Assembly: GCF_008973825.1 (NCBI RefSeq)
Contig: NZ_WCHR01000020.1
Span: forward strand, 207,492-271,491
Direction: 5' to 3'
Origin: Gemmobacter serpentinus
GTDB taxonomy: Bacteria; Pseudomonadota; Alphaproteobacteria; Rhodobacterales; Rhodobacteraceae
DNA length: 64,000 nt
Shown here in pieces: positions 62,049 to 64,000 of the stretch. The position numbers were made by a program, and so were the translations under genes. Below the pieces are notes generated by a model. That model made no database searches, had not been told where the DNA came from, and saw nothing but the letters and a program-made list of their open reading frames with translations. Position 1 is the stretch's first letter, and every line of letters starts with the position of its first letter.

Positions 62049-62711
62049 ATGCCAGACTGGACCGTCCATTTCAAAGAATTGGCACAGCTTCCTACCCCGA
62101 TGCGGGACGGGCTTCTGCAGGGCAGCCGCGCGCTGGAATTTTCTGCCGGAACCCGGATCTTCGGGCCGGGGCAGCCCGCTGACCATCTGCTTTTGCTGCG
62201 TTCGGGGCGGATCCGGGTCACGCAGATCTCTGACACAGGGCGCGAGGTGGTGCTGTATCGCGTCGGAGCTGGAGAAAGCTGCGTGCTGACCTCGGCCTGC
62301 ATGGTGGCCTATGACGACCTGGCGACCGAAGGCGTGGCGGAAACCGCAATTCAGGCCATTGGCATTCCGCGCACCACCTTTGACAAGATGATGGCGCTGT
62401 CGTCCGAGTTCCGCGGCTTCGTCATGCGGGCCTGGTCGCGGCGGGTGACGGATCTGCTAGCACTGATAGATGACATCGCCTTTCAGCGCATCGATCTGCG
62501 GCTGGCCTCACGCCTGCTGGCACTGGCCGAAGGAGACGCCGTTCACGCCACGCACCAGCAACTCGCGACCGAACTGGGCTCTGCGCGTGAGGTGATCAGC
62601 CGCGCTTTATCCGAATTCCAGCGCCGCGGCTGGATCGAACAGGCGCGCGGCGCGGTGCGGCTGAGCGATCGGGCCGCCTTGGAAAAACTGGCGCAGGAGG
62701 ACGAACTGTAA
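62049..62711 (+). CDS. Crp/Fnr-family regulator with a cysteine pair
   Basis: A 220-residue Crp/Fnr protein: cyclic-nucleotide-like beta-roll (RIFGPGQPADHLLLLRSGRIRVTQIS, about residues 37-62), dimer helix, and a C-terminal winged helix (THQQLATELGSAREVISRALSEFQRRGWIE). It lacks the Fnr iron-sulfur cysteine cluster at the N-terminus. Instead Cys78 and Cys84 lie in GESCVLTSACMVAY at the end of the sensor barrel. With DUF2892 and YeeE/YedE genes downstream in the same direction, a thiol-based sulfur or persulfide sensor is plausible but unproven. Confidence 0.85.
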   Translation: MPDWTVHFKELAQLPTPMRDGLLQGSRALEFSAGTRIFGPGQPADHLLLLRSGRIRVTQISDTGREVVLYRVGAGESCVLTSACMVAYDDLATEGVAETAIQAIGIPRTTFDKMMALSSEFRGFVMRAWSRRVTDLLALIDDIAFQRIDLRLASRLLALAEGDAVHATHQQLATELGSAREVISRALSEFQRRGWIEQARGAVRLSDRAALEKLAQEDEL

Positions 62712-62778
62712 CCTAGTCACAGACACGGGCGCGCAGGCCGGGATATGCGTCAGCGGAAACCATTCCTGAGGTGCCCGC

Positions 62779-62988
62779 ATGTGTAGAAACCTTGGCTCTT
62801 TCGATCGCATCCTCCGGCTCGTTGTCGGTCTTGCCACAGCCCTTCTCGCCTGGACCTGGGGCGCAGGTTGGCCGGTGCTCGGCCCCGTCCTGTGGGTCAT
62901 CGCCGTGATCCTGATCCTGACTGCTGCCGCAGGCAGATGCCCGGCTTACCGCCTGTTCGGCCTTTCCACCTGTCCGATGAAAAAATGA
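62779..62988 (+). CDS. DUF2892 (YgaP-like) small membrane protein
   Basis: A 69-residue protein with two transmembrane helices (ILRLVVGLATALLAWTWGAGWPVL and VLWVIAVILILTAAAGRCPAYRLFG) and the CPAYRLFGLSTCP tail characteristic of DUF2892. These often accompany rhodanese, sulfide-quinone reductase or YeeE proteins. Its stop overlaps the next ATG (ATGA). Confidence 0.88.
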   Translation: MCRNLGSFDRILRLVVGLATALLAWTWGAGWPVLGPVLWVIAVILILTAAAGRCPAYRLFGLSTCPMKK

Positions 62989-63413
62989 CCCCGTTCACCC
63001 CTTTCACCTCATTCGCGGGCGGCATGCTGATCGGGCTGGCTGCCGTTCTGCTGATGGCGCTTCATGGACGTATCTTGGGCGCGACAGGCATCCTGTCGGG
63101 CCTGATGCGCACCGGCGATCGCCGTGACTGGTCTTTGCGGGTCGCCTTGCTTTCAGGGATGGTTCTGGCACCGGGCCTGATCCTTGCCGTCAGCGGCACA
63201 TGGCCGGCGCTGGAGGTTCCGGTCCCGCTGGCCGCGATCATCACAGGGGGTCTGCTGGTCGGCATCGGCGTCAGCTATGGCGGCGGCTGCACCTCAGGGC
63301 ACGGGGTCTGCGGCAATGCGCGGCTGTCGCGCCGCTCGATCACCGCAACGCTCAGCTTCATGATCACCGCCTTTGCCACGGTCTATATGACCCGCCATCT
63401 GATCGGAGCCTGA
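62985..63413 (+). CDS. YeeE/YedE-family sulfur transport protein (half 1)
   Basis: A 142-residue membrane protein, about half a YeeE. The signature YGGGCTSGHGVCGNARLS carries the conserved cysteines (the TSGHGxCG motif) thought to relay thiosulfate or persulfide sulfur. Overlaps DUF2892 by four bases; the second half-size partner starts two bases later. The two together make a complete pore, as in PmpAB-type pairs. Confidence 0.9.
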   Translation: MTPFTPFTSFAGGMLIGLAAVLLMALHGRILGATGILSGLMRTGDRRDWSLRVALLSGMVLAPGLILAVSGTWPALEVPVPLAAIITGGLLVGIGVSYGGGCTSGHGVCGNARLSRRSITATLSFMITAFATVYMTRHLIGA

Positions 63414-63414
63414 T

Positions 63415-63864
63415 ATGCGCCTGCTTTCCGCCCTGATTGTCGGGGTGATCTTCGGCACCGGCATTGCAGTGTCCGGCATGATCAACCCGGCAAAAGTTTT
63501 GAATTTCTTTGACCTCGCCGGAACCTGGGATCCGAGCCTTGCCTTCGTCATGGGCGGCGCGCTGGCCGTGGCAATTCCGGGCTACCGCCTGGCTCTGGCC
63601 CGCAACAAGCCCCGGTTCGAGCCGACCTTCCAGCTGCCCGATACCAAGCGGATCGACGTGAAGCTGGTTGCCGGATCGGCGCTCTTCGGCATCGGCTGGG
63701 GCATTGCGGGCTTTTGCCCCGGCGCTGCCCTGCCTGCACTTGGCACATTGCGCCCCGAGCCGCTGGCATTTGTCGCAGCCCTGGGCCTCGGCATCCTCAT
63801 CGCGCGCGGCCTGCAGGCGCGCACGAGCCGCCGCGCCCAGACCGCCTGCCCCCCTGCCCACTGA
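63415..63864 (+). CDS. YeeE/YedE-family sulfur transport protein (half 2, DUF6691)
   Basis: A 149-residue membrane protein with VIFGTGIAVSGMINPAKVLNFFDLAGTWDPSLAFVMGGALAV and the GIGWGIAGFCPGAALPALG motif, whose cysteine matches the conserved one of this half. It complements the preceding gene and completes the transporter. Last gene of the unit headed by the Crp-type regulator. Confidence 0.9.
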   Translation: MRLLSALIVGVIFGTGIAVSGMINPAKVLNFFDLAGTWDPSLAFVMGGALAVAIPGYRLALARNKPRFEPTFQLPDTKRIDVKLVAGSALFGIGWGIAGFCPGAALPALGTLRPEPLAFVAALGLGILIARGLQARTSRRAQTACPPAH

Positions 63865-63958
63865 GGCCCCCCTGCCCTGCAAGGCCGATCGGAGCGTGCA
63901 GCCCGGCATTGTTGCAGAAGTCCGGCTGCGGCTAGACGCGCCCCTTTCCCCGTTGGGT

Positions 63959-64000
63959 TCAGGCCACGCGTTCAATCTCGGCAGTGCCGAGTGCATTGAA
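63959..64000 (-). CDS. Possible 3' end of a gene entering from the right edge
   Basis: On the minus strand the last 13 codons before a TGA at 63959-63961 read FNALGTAEIERVA, with a composition like coding sequence. Too short to identify. It may be the C-terminus of a gene convergent with the YeeE operon. Confidence 0.2.
   Translation of the reverse strand, partial: FNALGTAEIERVA

Overview
The window reads as one chromosomal stretch of a GC-rich alphaproteobacterium, most likely a Rhodobacteraceae member (Paracoccus/Rhodobacter/Gemmobacter-like). The reasons are the codon use, an RpoE-ChrR singlet-oxygen locus with its membrane-lipid and photolyase genes, a decayed Hint-domain gene of a type common in that family, and many short catabolic operons, each beside its own regulator. 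I found no rRNA, tRNA or CRISPR. Relics (an IS3-family transposase and a Hint-domain gene) and one nonsense-interrupted gene show local decay.

Left part (1-15.4 kb), mainly aromatic catabolism and peroxide defence. A fused PxpB-PxpC protein is coupled to a biotin carboxylase cut by the window edge. Then come a small ABM monooxygenase, a SfnB/DszC-like flavoprotein and the divergent ohr/ohrR pair. A two-component flavin hydroxylase operon (HpaB-like oxygenase, stand-alone FAD synthetase domain, flavin reductase) faces an IclR regulator and a hydroxyquinol-type intradiol dioxygenase. A LysR regulator, pcaD and catBCA complete the route from catechol to 3-oxoadipate.

Singlet-oxygen/lipid island (16.4-23.7 kb). 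rpoE-chrR-SDR is divergent from an amine-oxidase-like FAD protein, DUF1365, a CFA-type methyltransferase and a photolyase. Matching ECF-type promoter elements lie back to back between the two arms. The FAD protein gene carries an in-frame amber codon.

Middle part (24-46.4 kb). An SDR/SnoaL pair with a divergent LysR is followed by an RpiR-regulated AfuABC-like ABC transporter, a histidine phosphatase and a Na/Pi cotransporter, which together suggest organophosphate scavenging. After the Hint relic come a Tat-type GMC oxidoreductase with an aldehyde dehydrogenase, two AraC regulators, and an epimerase-plus-sugar-ABC operon.

Right part (47-64 kb). A CMD/AhpD-like protein overlaps a SigJ-type sigma factor. 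A dppABCDF operon lies between lysA (with a divergent LysR) and a YkuD-type L,D-transpeptidase-like gene, pointing to uptake and use of diaminopimelate-containing peptides. An EutH-type permease is grouped with a HWxK flavoprotein oxidase, an SDR and a LuxR-type regulator but with no Eut enzymes. A Crp/Fnr-type regulator heads DUF2892 and two YeeE/YedE sulfur-transport genes. All functions are read from motifs and gene order only; no database search was possible.
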